Source: Desulfomonilia bacterium
Lineage (GTDB): Bacteria > Desulfobacterota > Desulfomonilia > UBA1062
DNA: 64,000 bases
Reading direction: 5' to 3'
Assembly (NCBI GenBank): GCA_036567785.1
Contig: DATCTV010000037.1
Location: forward strand, 248,001 to 312,000
The notes under the pieces were generated by a model, which was not told the DNA's origin, made no database searches, and was given only the letters and a program-made list of their open reading frames with translations. A program made the position numbers and the translations under genes. Shown piece after piece: positions 35,166-44,254 of this stretch. Numbering within the stretch: position 1 is the stretch's first letter; every line of letters starts with the position of its first letter.

Positions 35166-37832
35166 TTATGACGTGACTGAAGGCCGCTTGTTTTTAGAAA
35201 GCTCCTCAAGCTTTTTTTCATCCGGCTCGGGGCGGGGGGCCGACCATGAGAATGCCTGAAGCACCTCGGGATTAAGGATATAATCCGGTTTCTCTCCTGC
35301 CATGAGCTTTCTGATCTGACCTGCTGCTATCGCCCCCTGATGCGCCGCCGTTTCGGCGGTATTCCCGCCAAGATGAGGAGTGGCGATAACATTGGGGTGT
35401 GATACGATGGGGTCGTCCGATCCCGGAGGCTCCGCCGGGAAAACATCCAGGGCGGCGCCCGCTATTTTGCCAGATGTAAGAGCCCATAACAGCGCATCGT
35501 CTTCCACAAGGGAGGCCCTGGCTGTATTGATGAAGAAGGCCCCGGTTTTCATTTTTTCAAACGCCTCACGATTGATCATCCCTTTTGTGGCCTCAATCGC
35601 AGGGGCATGAATGCTTATAAAATCGCTTACGGAGAGCAGCTCATCAAGGGAAACCTTCTGTGCTGAAAGCAAAGCACCGGCCCCTTCGGTTACCATCGGG
35701 TCATAGAAGACGATTCTGGCACCGAATCGGGACAGTCTGGCAGCGACTCCTGCGCCTACATTTCCCATTCCCACCAGCCCCACGGTCTTTCTCCAGAGTT
35801 CTTTGCCCTGGTATTTCAGATAGGCCTCTCCCATCTTTGCCATGTCGCCCTCTTTCACATTTCCGCGCTTTAAGAAATCGGATGACCCCGGCATCATGCG
35901 GGCGAGCATGATCATGAAGGCGACTGTCAGGTCGGCAACCGCATCTGCATTACGTCCGGGTGTGTTCATTACGGGAATGCCAAAGGCTGTTGCCGCCTTG
36001 ATGTCAACATTGACCGCGTTCCCGCGGCAGGTGACGATCGCCCTGAGGTCCTTTGAATCGCGGATGGCGGGGAAATCTACCACATCCATTTCGGTAACGA
36101 ATATTTTTTTGCCCGCAAGCGCATCGGCCAATTCCTTACCGCCGTCGTACAACTTCATTTTTTCGCGCCATCCCTCGTAAACAACATTGCCTATGCTTTC
36201 GAATTCGCTGATGGCGGTCTTTTCAAGGGAAGCGGTGATGAAGATATCCGGCTTGAATGACGGATCGGCTGCCCTGCCCGCTGCGGGAGAGGGTTCGAAG
36301 AGCGAAGCGGTAAGAAGGTCGCCGATGCATGCATCGGCAGTGGCGCGTTTGTCAAAGGCCTGCCTCCATCCCGTATAGAGGTTCTGATATTTTTCCGCGG
36401 TTTTACCCGGCTTGTATTCGTTAAAAGCCATGGATATTTTTCTGGCGCCTGTTGCAGGGTCGGAGAACACTCCTGCTCCTACGCCTGCAAGCACTGCTGC
36501 TCCTAACGATGAAGCCTCTGAGACCGGAGGGACATTCACAGCGCATCCTGTCACGTCAGATGTGATCTGCGTGAAGAGTAAGCTTCCGGACATGCCGCCT
36601 GTAACCATAATTTTGGGTATCTTTTTGCCTGAGACGGCGATGATCTGCTCGAGGTTTGCCCGTACGGAGAAGGCAATACCCTCGATAAGGGCGCGGGCTA
36701 TGTGTCTGCGGCTGCGGGCCGGGTCTCCGGTAACCATGTGGGAAAAGGTGAGGTTTCCTACGGGCAGACCGACTGACCTGCCGTCGAATAATGCCGTACC
36801 GAAAGTGGAGTAAACGCCTGCGGCCCCGGGCAGCGAATCTTCCGCCTCTGCAAACAAGCCGAGGGCGGCATCGGGGGCGTCAGGATAAAGCAGGCGGGCA
36901 AACCAGTCGATGATGTCGCCGGTAATGAGGCCGTTGCTTTCCAGGACATATTTCCCGGGTACGACATGCTGTCCGCTCCAGAGCCGCCCGGAATCATCCA
37001 GTATCAGATCATCACTCACCAGCTGAAGCGGCATAGTGGTGCCTGCTATGACTGCAAGGTCGCCATCGGCAACTGCCCCGGCCCCCAGCAGACCGCACTG
37101 GGTGTCTGCGCCGCCAGCCGCAACCGGTATTCCGGGGACAAGGCCCAGGATATCGGCGCCTTCTTTTGTCAGCGGACCGAGATGCGAGCCGGAATCCACT
37201 GGCGCCGGAAAGAGCGAGACGGGAAGCCCCAGTGAGTTGATGAGATCGGATGCCCACTGGTTCTCTTTCAGGTCGAAAAGAAGCGTCTCTCCTGCCTGTG
37301 AGCGCTCTGAGGCGAGTTTTCCTGACAATATGAATGCAATCCAGTCGGTAACCGACAGCGCGGCGGTTGCCCGCTTGAAAAGATCGGGTGCGTTGTTTTT
37401 AAGCCAGATAAGACGGGTACCCAGGAACAGAGGTGTCGGCCAATGGCCTGATATGGCGTGTACTTCATTTCCACGTTCAAAGCCCAGCATCATGCCTTCG
37501 CCAAGGGCCCTGGCATCCTTGTTGGGAGTTGCCAGCAGTATCTCATTACCTGCATCAAGGACAACGGTCGTATTGCGCATACCGCTTGCAGCAATGCCCG
37601 CGATCTGTTCAGGTGCAACGCCGGCTTTTGCGAGCACCTCACGGGATGCTTCGCCCAGCTTTTTCAGGATGCCGGCGGTATCGATGGAAAAGCCGAGGCC
37701 GCTGGTGCCGGGTGCTGAAGGGTGTGTCCAGTTTCGCTTTGCTGTTTTTACCGCCCCTGTTTCAATATCCAGAAGGAGGCAACGGCCGGATCCCCCTCCT
37801 ATGTCGATTGCCATCAGGTATTGCGTTTTCAT
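35166..37832 (-). CDS. Fusion of FGGY sugar kinase and D-2-hydroxyacid dehydrogenase
   Basis: This 888-residue protein joins two complete enzymes. Residues 1 to about 500 form an FGGY kinase: AIDIGGGSGRCLLLD at the ATP site, AAGGADTQCGLLGAG with the catalytic Asp, GTALFDG and TGGMSGSLLFTQITSD. From about 525 a D-3-phosphoglycerate-dehydrogenase-type domain begins. It has the NAD motif VGMGNVGAGVAARL (near 686), the Arg in NTARASLVED (near 771), the Glu of DVFPAEPP (near 800) and the His of TPHLGGN (near 820). All catalytic residues are kept and no stop or frameshift splits the parts. AAGGAG precedes the ATG. With the aldolase downstream it suggests a kinase-oxidation-cleavage route for an unusual sugar or polyol. 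Confidence 0.88.
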   Translation of the reverse strand: MKTQYLMAIDIGGGSGRCLLLDIETGAVKTAKRNWTHPSAPGTSGLGFSIDTAGILKKLGEASREVLAKAGVAPEQIAGIAASGMRNTTVVLDAGNEILLATPNKDARALGEGMMLGFERGNEVHAISGHWPTPLFLGTRLIWLKNNAPDLFKRATAALSVTDWIAFILSGKLASERSQAGETLLFDLKENQWASDLINSLGLPVSLFPAPVDSGSHLGPLTKEGADILGLVPGIPVAAGGADTQCGLLGAGAVADGDLAVIAGTTMPLQLVSDDLILDDSGRLWSGQHVVPGKYVLESNGLITGDIIDWFARLLYPDAPDAALGLFAEAEDSLPGAAGVYSTFGTALFDGRSVGLPVGNLTFSHMVTGDPARSRRHIARALIEGIAFSVRANLEQIIAVSGKKIPKIMVTGGMSGSLLFTQITSDVTGCAVNVPPVSEASSLGAAVLAGVGAGVFSDPATGARKISMAFNEYKPGKTAEKYQNLYTGWRQAFDKRATADACIGDLLTASLFEPSPAAGRAADPSFKPDIFITASLEKTAISEFESIGNVVYEGWREKMKLYDGGKELADALAGKKIFVTEMDVVDFPAIRDSKDLRAIVTCRGNAVNVDIKAATAFGIPVMNTPGRNADAVADLTVAFMIMLARMMPGSSDFLKRGNVKEGDMAKMGEAYLKYQGKELWRKTVGLVGMGNVGAGVAARLSRFGARIVFYDPMVTEGAGALLSAQKVSLDELLSVSDFISIHAPAIEATKGMINREAFEKMKTGAFFINTARASLVEDDALLWALTSGKIAGAALDVFPAEPPGSDDPIVSHPNVIATPHLGGNTAETAAHQGAIAAGQIRKLMAGEKPDYILNPEVLQAFSWSAPRPEPDEKKLEELSKNKRPSVTS

Positions 37833-37990
37833 ATTAAGAAGCTCCTTTATAATAGAGGAAGTATGAATTTTTGGTTTTTTTATGTCAAGCCAATTTGCCT
37901 TGCATTTCAGAATATCGGATATGGTTTGAATCTATCTTTTAATGCTATTATATCAAGGCACCGGACAACGTTATACATTTGGAGGGGATC

Positions 37991-38920
37991 ATGCGCATCA
38001 TCAGGGCGGTTATTGGTTTTATCGTTATCTTAATACTGAGCTGTATCTTATTCGTCTATCTGGCTCCTGAAAAAGCCACGGCGATGGCAATTGGTCTTGA
38101 GCGGAAACTAGCCGGGCTTTCGTTCAAGGAAATAGATCTGCCCGGTGGGCTGCATTATGCCTATCTTGAAGGAGGGCAGGGGGAACCGCTTATGCTCCTG
38201 CACGGCTTCGGGGCCGACAAGGATAATTTTGTCCGGGTGGCCCGTTTTCTGACAAATCGTTACAGAGTAATAATTCCCGATAACCTGGGCTTCGGAGAAT
38301 CCGGTCATCCCGCTGACGCCGACTACAGGCCCGGCGCCCAGGCCGCAAGACTCAGGAACCTGGCCCTGGCCCTAGGCATAACGAAAGTGCACCTGGGAGG
38401 CAGTTCGATGGGCGGCCACATTTCCATGATGTATGCCGCGATGTATCCTGATGAGGTACAGAGCCTCTGGCTGCTGGACCCGGGCGGCATATGGAGCGCG
38501 CCTCCCGGCGAACTTCAAAAGGTTATCGCTCAGGGTGGAGAAAATCCTCTTATGGCTAAAAGCGAAGATGATTTCGCCCGGATATTTGCTTTCGTAATGT
38601 CGAAACCGCCTTTCATTCCAAGGCCGATGCTGAATGTCATGGCAAAAGAGCGCATACGTAATTATAATCTGGAGAAGCGGATTTTTAAGGAATTGAGCGA
38701 TGATTCGATCGAGAAGCACGTGGCCGGCCTCAAAACGCCTGCCCTTATCGTGTGGGGAGAAAACGACCGGGTCATCAGTGCGGCCACTGCCGGGGTGCTC
38801 CACAACCTGATGCCGGAATCCAGAGTCATTATCATGCCGGGAGTAGGCCACCTTCCCATGATCGAAGAGCCGGACAGGACGGCCGGTGATTATCTGAAAT
38901 TCAGGGACGGGCTGAAATGA
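37991..38920 (+). CDS. Membrane-anchored alpha/beta hydrolase
   Basis: The 309-residue protein starts at ATG 37991, directly after GGAGGGGATC. An N-terminal hydrophobic helix (AVIGFIVILILSCILFVYL) probably anchors it. The hydrolase fold is clear: MLLHGFGADKDNF, IIPDNLGFGESGHP, the nucleophile elbow GGSSMGGH near residue 140, the Asp in VWGENDRVISA and the His in MPGVGHLPMIEEP. The catalytic triad is complete. Relatives include lipases and C-C hydrolases; the substrate is unknown. The penicillin-acylase-type gene follows 169 bp downstream on the same strand. Confidence 0.87.
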   Translation: MRIIRAVIGFIVILILSCILFVYLAPEKATAMAIGLERKLAGLSFKEIDLPGGLHYAYLEGGQGEPLMLLHGFGADKDNFVRVARFLTNRYRVIIPDNLGFGESGHPADADYRPGAQAARLRNLALALGITKVHLGGSSMGGHISMMYAAMYPDEVQSLWLLDPGGIWSAPPGELQKVIAQGGENPLMAKSEDDFARIFAFVMSKPPFIPRPMLNVMAKERIRNYNLEKRIFKELSDDSIEKHVAGLKTPALIVWGENDRVISAATAGVLHNLMPESRVIIMPGVGHLPMIEEPDRTAGDYLKFRDGLK

Positions 38921-39089
38921 CGCATCGGAAAAGACATTTCGAAACAGAAAGGCCTCTTCCGCCAGACAAATAGGCCTTGCATTTTTTATCCTGCGGCGTT
39001 TAACCTTTCAGTTATTGAACCCGCACCTTTTTAGACCTGTTCCACGAATCAGGCCGGCTTCCGGCCGCGCCGCTAAAGGAGGTAAATAT

Positions 39090-41690
39090 ATGGCAAGGGA
39101 CAATTCCGGCAAGGTACTCAAGACCATTCTGTACATTCTACTTGCTCTGGTTGTCATAATTTCAGCAGGCGGGTATGTCTTTTACAGGAGCATGATGAAG
39201 AGCCCTGTCCCGAAGGTCGAAGGCGAGCTGAAGGCGGGCGGGCTCAGGGAGAGCGTAGAGGTTTTGCGCGATGAGTGGGGGGTGCCTCACATATATGCTA
39301 AAAACATGCATGACCTCATGTTCGCCCAGGGCTATGTTCAGGCTCAGGACCGCTTCTGGCAGATGGAGTTCTTCCGCAAGACATGCGGAGGGCGCATAGA
39401 GGAACTCACTGGCAGGAAGGCCGCCCTGGTGAACGCCGATATATATCTTCGGTCTCTTGGCATATACAGGGTCGTGGAGGAGGAGTACAAAAGCTATTCC
39501 TCTGCGGACCGGGCCCTTCTTGACGCCTTTGCCAAGGGCGTGAACGCATATATATCGAAGAGAACCCCCGGACAGCTATCGGTAAACTACTCAATCCTCG
39601 GACTTACGGGAGTAAAGTTCAAGGTGGAGCCCTGGTCGGCTCTGGATTCCCTGGCCTTTTCAAAGCTTATGGCCTGGGACCTCGGCCTGTCACGCGACAT
39701 GGAGCAGCCTCGGACAAAACTTTATGCAAAGCTGGGTGCGAAAATGGCCGAACAATTCCTCGTTCCGCCATGGCCGCTCAAGGAGAAGCCCACCATACTT
39801 CTCGATGAGGATATAAAAGCAATGTTCCCGGATGCACTCAATCCCTCTTCTCCCGGTCAGGCGGTTAAGCTCTCATCCAATGAAATTCCGGCAGGAAAGG
39901 CATTTGAAAATACCGGCCCGCTGGCGGATCTGTCCATGCTGATGGGACAGACGGAAGGGACAGGCAGCAACTCATGGGTGGCCACAGGAGGCCTTACAAA
40001 AAGCGGCATGCCTCTGCTTGCAAACGACCCTCATCTCGGCATACAGCAGCCCTCGATATGGTACGAGATTGCGCTTCACTGCCCGGATGACGGCAGGGGG
40101 AGACCCTTCGACGTGGCAGGCTTCGCATTTGCATCGAGTCCCGGAGTGGTTGTAGGCCACAATAACGACATCGCCTGGGGCACAACGAACGTATACCCCG
40201 ACGTTAACGACCAGTATCAGATAAAGGTGAACCCGGGCAACCCTTTGCAGTACGAATGGGACGGCAAATGGCGGGATATGACGGTTCATGAGGAATCTAT
40301 CCTGGCAGGCAACGGTAAACCTCCGATCGTGATCAATGTCCGGAAAACACACCTCGGCCCGATCATCAACGACAACAAATACGACGAAAAAACAGGCCAG
40401 ACCACCGGCTTCAATGTAATGGACCCTCTGGCCCTGCACTGGACGGGTCTTATGCCAGGCACAATAGCGCTTGCCATCATCAGGCTCGACAGAGCAAAGG
40501 ACTTCAACGAGTTTCGCGATGCGCTCAGGTACTGGGACACGCCTTCTCAGAGCGTGGTATATGCCGACCGAAAAGGCAATATCGGCTACCAGATGCCGGG
40601 CAAGATACCTGTGAGAGTGAAAGGTCATACCGGACAGGTGCCGGTGCCGGGATGGACATCGGCATATGAATGGAAAGGATTTGTTCCCTTCGAGCTCCTT
40701 CCCCATCTGCTCAACCCGGCCAGGAACTTCATCGTAGCATGCAACCAGGAGGTGGCGCCTCCCGAGTACTTCGCCATGCTTGATGCCAGGCTCGGTCCGG
40801 ATGTCAACGCCGATTTCGGAAGCAGATACAACAAATGGGTCTACGGCTACCGCTCGCAGCGTGCCTATGAGCTTATCAGGCAGCTTGCACCAAACACCAC
40901 GGCCACATTCCAGACAATGCAGAGCGACAACAAATGTCTCTCGGCGGATGAACTGCTGCCTTATCTGGGCAGCCTCAAGCTGAGTGACCCTGCTCTTGCA
41001 GAAGCCCGTGACTGGCTCATGAAATGGGATCGCTTCACGGAAGAGGACAGCCCCGAGGCCGCACTCTATATGGAGTTCTGCATGAAGCTGTTCAAAAATA
41101 CTTTCCAGGACCAGCTTGGAGACATTCTCAAGTCTGACGGCCTCGACAAGGAGATGTGGGCTCTCAACCTTCTCATGAAAGACCCTCTCAATGACTGGTG
41201 GGACGACGCTGCAACTGCAGGCATAAAGGAGAATCGCGACGACATCCTGACCCGCTCGTTCAGCGAGGGTTATTCTGCTGCCGTAGCGTCTCTCGGAACA
41301 GACCGCAGCAAGTGGAAGTGGGGCACTCTTCACAAGGCAACCTTCGTGAGCAACCCTCTGGGCGCTTCAAAGATCGGCCTCCTGGAATCCCTTGTCAACC
41401 AGGGGCCTGTTGCCACCAGCGGCAGCACGGAATGCCTCAACAACAACATCTGGTATGCGAGCAAGGGTGATTTCAGTGTGGGGCTCATACCTTCCATGCG
41501 CATGATCGTAGACATGAGCGACCTGACGAAGTGCGTAAGTATAAACTCGACAGGCTCGTCCGGCCATCCGGGAAATAAATGGTACGGCGATCAGATCGAA
41601 CCCTGGGCGAAGCTCAAATACCGTCCGATGCTTTGGAGTCGAGAACAGGTTGAGACAGGGGCGAGGCACAGGCTGACATTGAAGCCATAA
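39090..41690 (+). CDS. Penicillin acylase family protein (N-terminal nucleophile amidohydrolase)
   Basis: The 866-residue protein starts at ATG 39090 behind AAAGGAGG. It has an N-terminal helix (ILLALVVIISAGGYVFY) and is exported. The alpha part includes RDEWGVPHIYAKNMHDLMFA and QAQDRFWQMEFFR. The self-cleavage site is GTGSNSWVATG (near residue 295), in which the Ser becomes the new N-terminal nucleophile of the beta chain. NDPHLGIQQPSIWYE, GHNNDIAWGTTN and a late Asn-containing segment complete the fold. Relatives split amide bonds of penicillins or acyl-homoserine lactones, so quorum-signal removal is possible but not shown. The gene ends in a structured terminator. Confidence 0.9.
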   Translation: MARDNSGKVLKTILYILLALVVIISAGGYVFYRSMMKSPVPKVEGELKAGGLRESVEVLRDEWGVPHIYAKNMHDLMFAQGYVQAQDRFWQMEFFRKTCGGRIEELTGRKAALVNADIYLRSLGIYRVVEEEYKSYSSADRALLDAFAKGVNAYISKRTPGQLSVNYSILGLTGVKFKVEPWSALDSLAFSKLMAWDLGLSRDMEQPRTKLYAKLGAKMAEQFLVPPWPLKEKPTILLDEDIKAMFPDALNPSSPGQAVKLSSNEIPAGKAFENTGPLADLSMLMGQTEGTGSNSWVATGGLTKSGMPLLANDPHLGIQQPSIWYEIALHCPDDGRGRPFDVAGFAFASSPGVVVGHNNDIAWGTTNVYPDVNDQYQIKVNPGNPLQYEWDGKWRDMTVHEESILAGNGKPPIVINVRKTHLGPIINDNKYDEKTGQTTGFNVMDPLALHWTGLMPGTIALAIIRLDRAKDFNEFRDALRYWDTPSQSVVYADRKGNIGYQMPGKIPVRVKGHTGQVPVPGWTSAYEWKGFVPFELLPHLLNPARNFIVACNQEVAPPEYFAMLDARLGPDVNADFGSRYNKWVYGYRSQRAYELIRQLAPNTTATFQTMQSDNKCLSADELLPYLGSLKLSDPALAEARDWLMKWDRFTEEDSPEAALYMEFCMKLFKNTFQDQLGDILKSDGLDKEMWALNLLMKDPLNDWWDDAATAGIKENRDDILTRSFSEGYSAAVASLGTDRSKWKWGTLHKATFVSNPLGASKIGLLESLVNQGPVATSGSTECLNNNIWYASKGDFSVGLIPSMRMIVDMSDLTKCVSINSTGSSGHPGNKWYGDQIEPWAKLKYRPMLWSREQVETGARHRLTLKP

Positions 41691-41693
41691 CGG

Positions 41694-41749
41694 TAGCCCC
41701 GTTTATTCTGGCCATGATTATCATGGCCAGATTCTGACGCCGGGGTTAC
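41694..41749. terminator. Nested hairpin terminator between convergent genes
   Basis: TCTGGCCATGA (41707-41717) and TCATGGCCAGA (41721-41731) form an 11-bp perfect stem with a 3-base loop. It is nested in an outer stem of GTAGCCCCG with CGGGGTTAC. It lies between the acylase gene and a convergent acyl-CoA dehydrogenase gene and should work in both directions. Confidence 0.65.
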
Positions 41750-41771
41750 GTGTCGGCTTTGTCTTCCTCCT

Positions 41772-42965
41772 TCAGCTCAGCATGTCGCGACCGTAATCCA
41801 GAATACGGCGGGCGATCACGAGCATCTGAATCTGCTGGGTTCCTTCGTAGATGTCATTGACCTTGTTGTCCCGCATCCATTTTTCCAGCAGATATTCCCG
41901 GGAATAGCCTATGGGGCCCAGGATCTCCACGCATTTCTGGACTATGATATTGCCGTATCTGCCGCATTTGGCCTTGGCGATTGACGCCTCGAGATTGTTG
42001 GGACGTCCGTTGTCAGCCATCCAGGCAGCCCTTTCTACAAGCAGCCGCATGACCTCGAGCTGGGTTTCCATCCATATCAGATCACGCTCGACGGCTGTCT
42101 GCTTAAGCGGAAGGCTGTTATAAGAGACAGTGACTCCTTCCTTTTCGAGGGCTTCCCTTGTGAATTCATATGCAGCCCTGGCGCAGCCCGTAGCCATGGC
42201 AGCGACAAGGGGCCGCGTGTTGTCAAAGGTCTGCATGACGCCTTTGAAACCTCCTTCGGGCTTTATCTCCGGATCACCCAGGAGGTTTGTCTTCGGAATG
42301 CGGCAGTCTTCGAAAACAAGGGTTGCGGTGTCCGAGGCCCTGATGCCGCATTTCTTCTCTAGCTTTTCCACCCTGAACCCCGGGGTCCCCTTTTCTACAA
42401 GGAAGGATTTTATTGCAGCCCTGCCTCTGGACTTGTCCAGTGTGGCCCACACCACGACAGCATCACACCTGTCCCCGTCGGTAACGAAGATTTTTTCGCC
42501 ATTGATCACATATTCGTCTCCGTCGAGGACTGCGGTTGTGGAAACCGCTCCTGCATCGGAACCGCACCCCGGCTCGGTGATTGCCATGGCACAGTATTTC
42601 ATGCCGAATCTTTCAAACTGTTCGTCGGTTGCCACGGCATTGACGGCTGCATTGCCGAGGCCTCCGCCCGGCATCGCGAGCATAAGACCCACATCACCCC
42701 ACGACATTTCCTCGGCCCCAGCAACGCCTATCGCGTTGCTTCCGATGCGGTCCTCGGTCTCTTTGATTTCCTTCTTTTCCTTCTTGCTCCTTTTTCCGCC
42801 ACCCATGCCCGCCTGCATGACGGGTTTGAATGCCTCCAGTTCCACGGCTCGTTCATGTTCATGGTCATCATAGTATCTGGCTATCGGCCGAACGATATTC
42901 TTTACCATGCCGTTCAGCATCATCCTTACCTGATCAATAATTTCCGGTGTTTCGAAGTTTATCAT
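41772..42965 (-). CDS. Acyl-CoA dehydrogenase
   Basis: The 397-residue flavoprotein introduces a double bond into an acyl-CoA. It is set to start at ATG 42965, after GGGGGAAAACAAG. The FAD and substrate motifs AITEPGCGSDAGAVSTTAVLD and GEKIFVTDGDRCDAVVV are seen. The C-terminal IYEGTQQIQM holds the usual catalytic Glu. A basic insertion, GGGKRSKKEKKE near residue 65, is an unusual subgroup trait. The neighbouring dehydrogenase gene upstream is 29 bp away on the same strand; the two are different in sequence and may form a heteromer or act on different chain types. No thiolase or CoA ligase is close. Confidence 0.9.
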   Translation of the reverse strand: MINFETPEIIDQVRMMLNGMVKNIVRPIARYYDDHEHERAVELEAFKPVMQAGMGGGKRSKKEKKEIKETEDRIGSNAIGVAGAEEMSWGDVGLMLAMPGGGLGNAAVNAVATDEQFERFGMKYCAMAITEPGCGSDAGAVSTTAVLDGDEYVINGEKIFVTDGDRCDAVVVWATLDKSRGRAAIKSFLVEKGTPGFRVEKLEKKCGIRASDTATLVFEDCRIPKTNLLGDPEIKPEGGFKGVMQTFDNTRPLVAAMATGCARAAYEFTREALEKEGVTVSYNSLPLKQTAVERDLIWMETQLEVMRLLVERAAWMADNGRPNNLEASIAKAKCGRYGNIIVQKCVEILGPIGYSREYLLEKWMRDNKVNDIYEGTQQIQMLVIARRILDYGRDMLS

Positions 42966-42994
42966 CTTGTTTTCCCCCTTACCCTTAAGAAAAA

Positions 42995-44095
42995 TTACAC
43001 CATCATCATGCCTTCGAGCATGGAAAACGCCCTGGCGTTTCTGAACCACAACTCAACCGGATGTTCGCGGATAAGCCCGTGTCCGCCCAGGATGGACACC
43101 CCGTAATCGGCTATTTTGAAGGCCTGTTCTGAGGCATACATCTTGGACATGCAGGCCAGCCGCATGGCATTGTCCTTCTGATCCGCGGTCCATGCAGCCT
43201 TGAAGTTCAAAAGCCTGCAGCCGTCTATTTCTATGGCCATATCGGCCAGCATGAATGCGATGGCCTGTCTGGAAGCTATTGGCATACCGAAGGCAATGCG
43301 TTCCTTTGCATAATCGATGCAGTAGTCTTTTGAGGCTGAAGCGACACCCACTGCTGCCGCCGACAGGGCAATTCGGCTGCAGGCGATCAGTCTGGTATAA
43401 TTGAGGTTCTCCAGACGATTTTCCACTCCCACACGGCAATCCTGAAAGTCTATGCTGAATGTGTCAAGGGCATTCATTCCCATATTCTTTTCCTTTTCTC
43501 CGATAGTCACACCATTCAGAGATTTGTCGATAATGAACGCCTCGACGCCTTCTGATCCGCCGCCTGAAACGACAGAAGCGATGACGATGAAATTCTGCGC
43601 CCTGTCAGCCAGGGGAACCAGGCACTTCTTTCCGTTAAGGACGTATTGATTTCCTTTGCGCACAGCCGTGGTCCTGATATTCGCCACATTGAAGCCAATG
43701 GCATGTTCCATGACCGCCAGTGTCCCTGTGGTGTAGGAACTGCCGCAGAAAGGTGGGAGATACTTCTCTTTCTGGGCATCGCTTCCCATCTCCAGAACAG
43801 GCAGAACGAACAGGAACGGCGCCATGACCGCACAGGCAAGCGACATATCTCCGTAGGCCAGTTCTTCGGCAATGATTGAGTTGTTGAGTACGGACCTTGC
43901 GGATGCATACCCCCCGTACCTTTCAGGAATGAAACTGGCGGCAAGACCCAGATCCCAGGAACCTGCCAGGAATTCATCAGGTATCTGCGCCTTTTCTTCA
44001 CAATCCCTGGCAATGGGGCGTATCCTGTCCGCAGCAAAACGGCGCATCGATTCCTGAATCTGCCTTTGGTCCTCATCCAAACTGAATGTTGACAT
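42995..44095 (-). CDS. Acyl-CoA dehydrogenase, short C-terminus
   Basis: The 366-residue protein is set to start at ATG 44095 behind GGAGG. It begins with DQRQIQESMRRFAADRIRP, typical of the family N-terminal helix. GTLAVMEHAIGFNVANIRTTA stands in place of the usual TEPxAGSD motif, so the substrate site is altered. GGHGLIREHPVELWFRNARAF is the usual late motif. The chain ends soon after at FSMLEGMMMV, so the last helix is short although a Glu at the usual place is kept. It probably pairs with the dehydrogenase encoded downstream. The changes make its activity less certain than that of its neighbour. Confidence 0.83.
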   Translation of the reverse strand: MSTFSLDEDQRQIQESMRRFAADRIRPIARDCEEKAQIPDEFLAGSWDLGLAASFIPERYGGYASARSVLNNSIIAEELAYGDMSLACAVMAPFLFVLPVLEMGSDAQKEKYLPPFCGSSYTTGTLAVMEHAIGFNVANIRTTAVRKGNQYVLNGKKCLVPLADRAQNFIVIASVVSGGGSEGVEAFIIDKSLNGVTIGEKEKNMGMNALDTFSIDFQDCRVGVENRLENLNYTRLIACSRIALSAAAVGVASASKDYCIDYAKERIAFGMPIASRQAIAFMLADMAIEIDGCRLLNFKAAWTADQKDNAMRLACMSKMYASEQAFKIADYGVSILGGHGLIREHPVELWFRNARAFSMLEGMMMV

Positions 44096-44254
44096 ATCCA
44101 CCTCCAATTTACGGGTTAATTTGCATCTGCACAGGTGAGCTAAAGTAAATATTTTTAAGGATACATATATTTTAACAGTGAAGAAAAAGAATGAAAGGGG
44201 GGGTGTGTCAATTCATGTGATTGCAGGAAGAATGAATAACCTGCCCGAGTAAAT

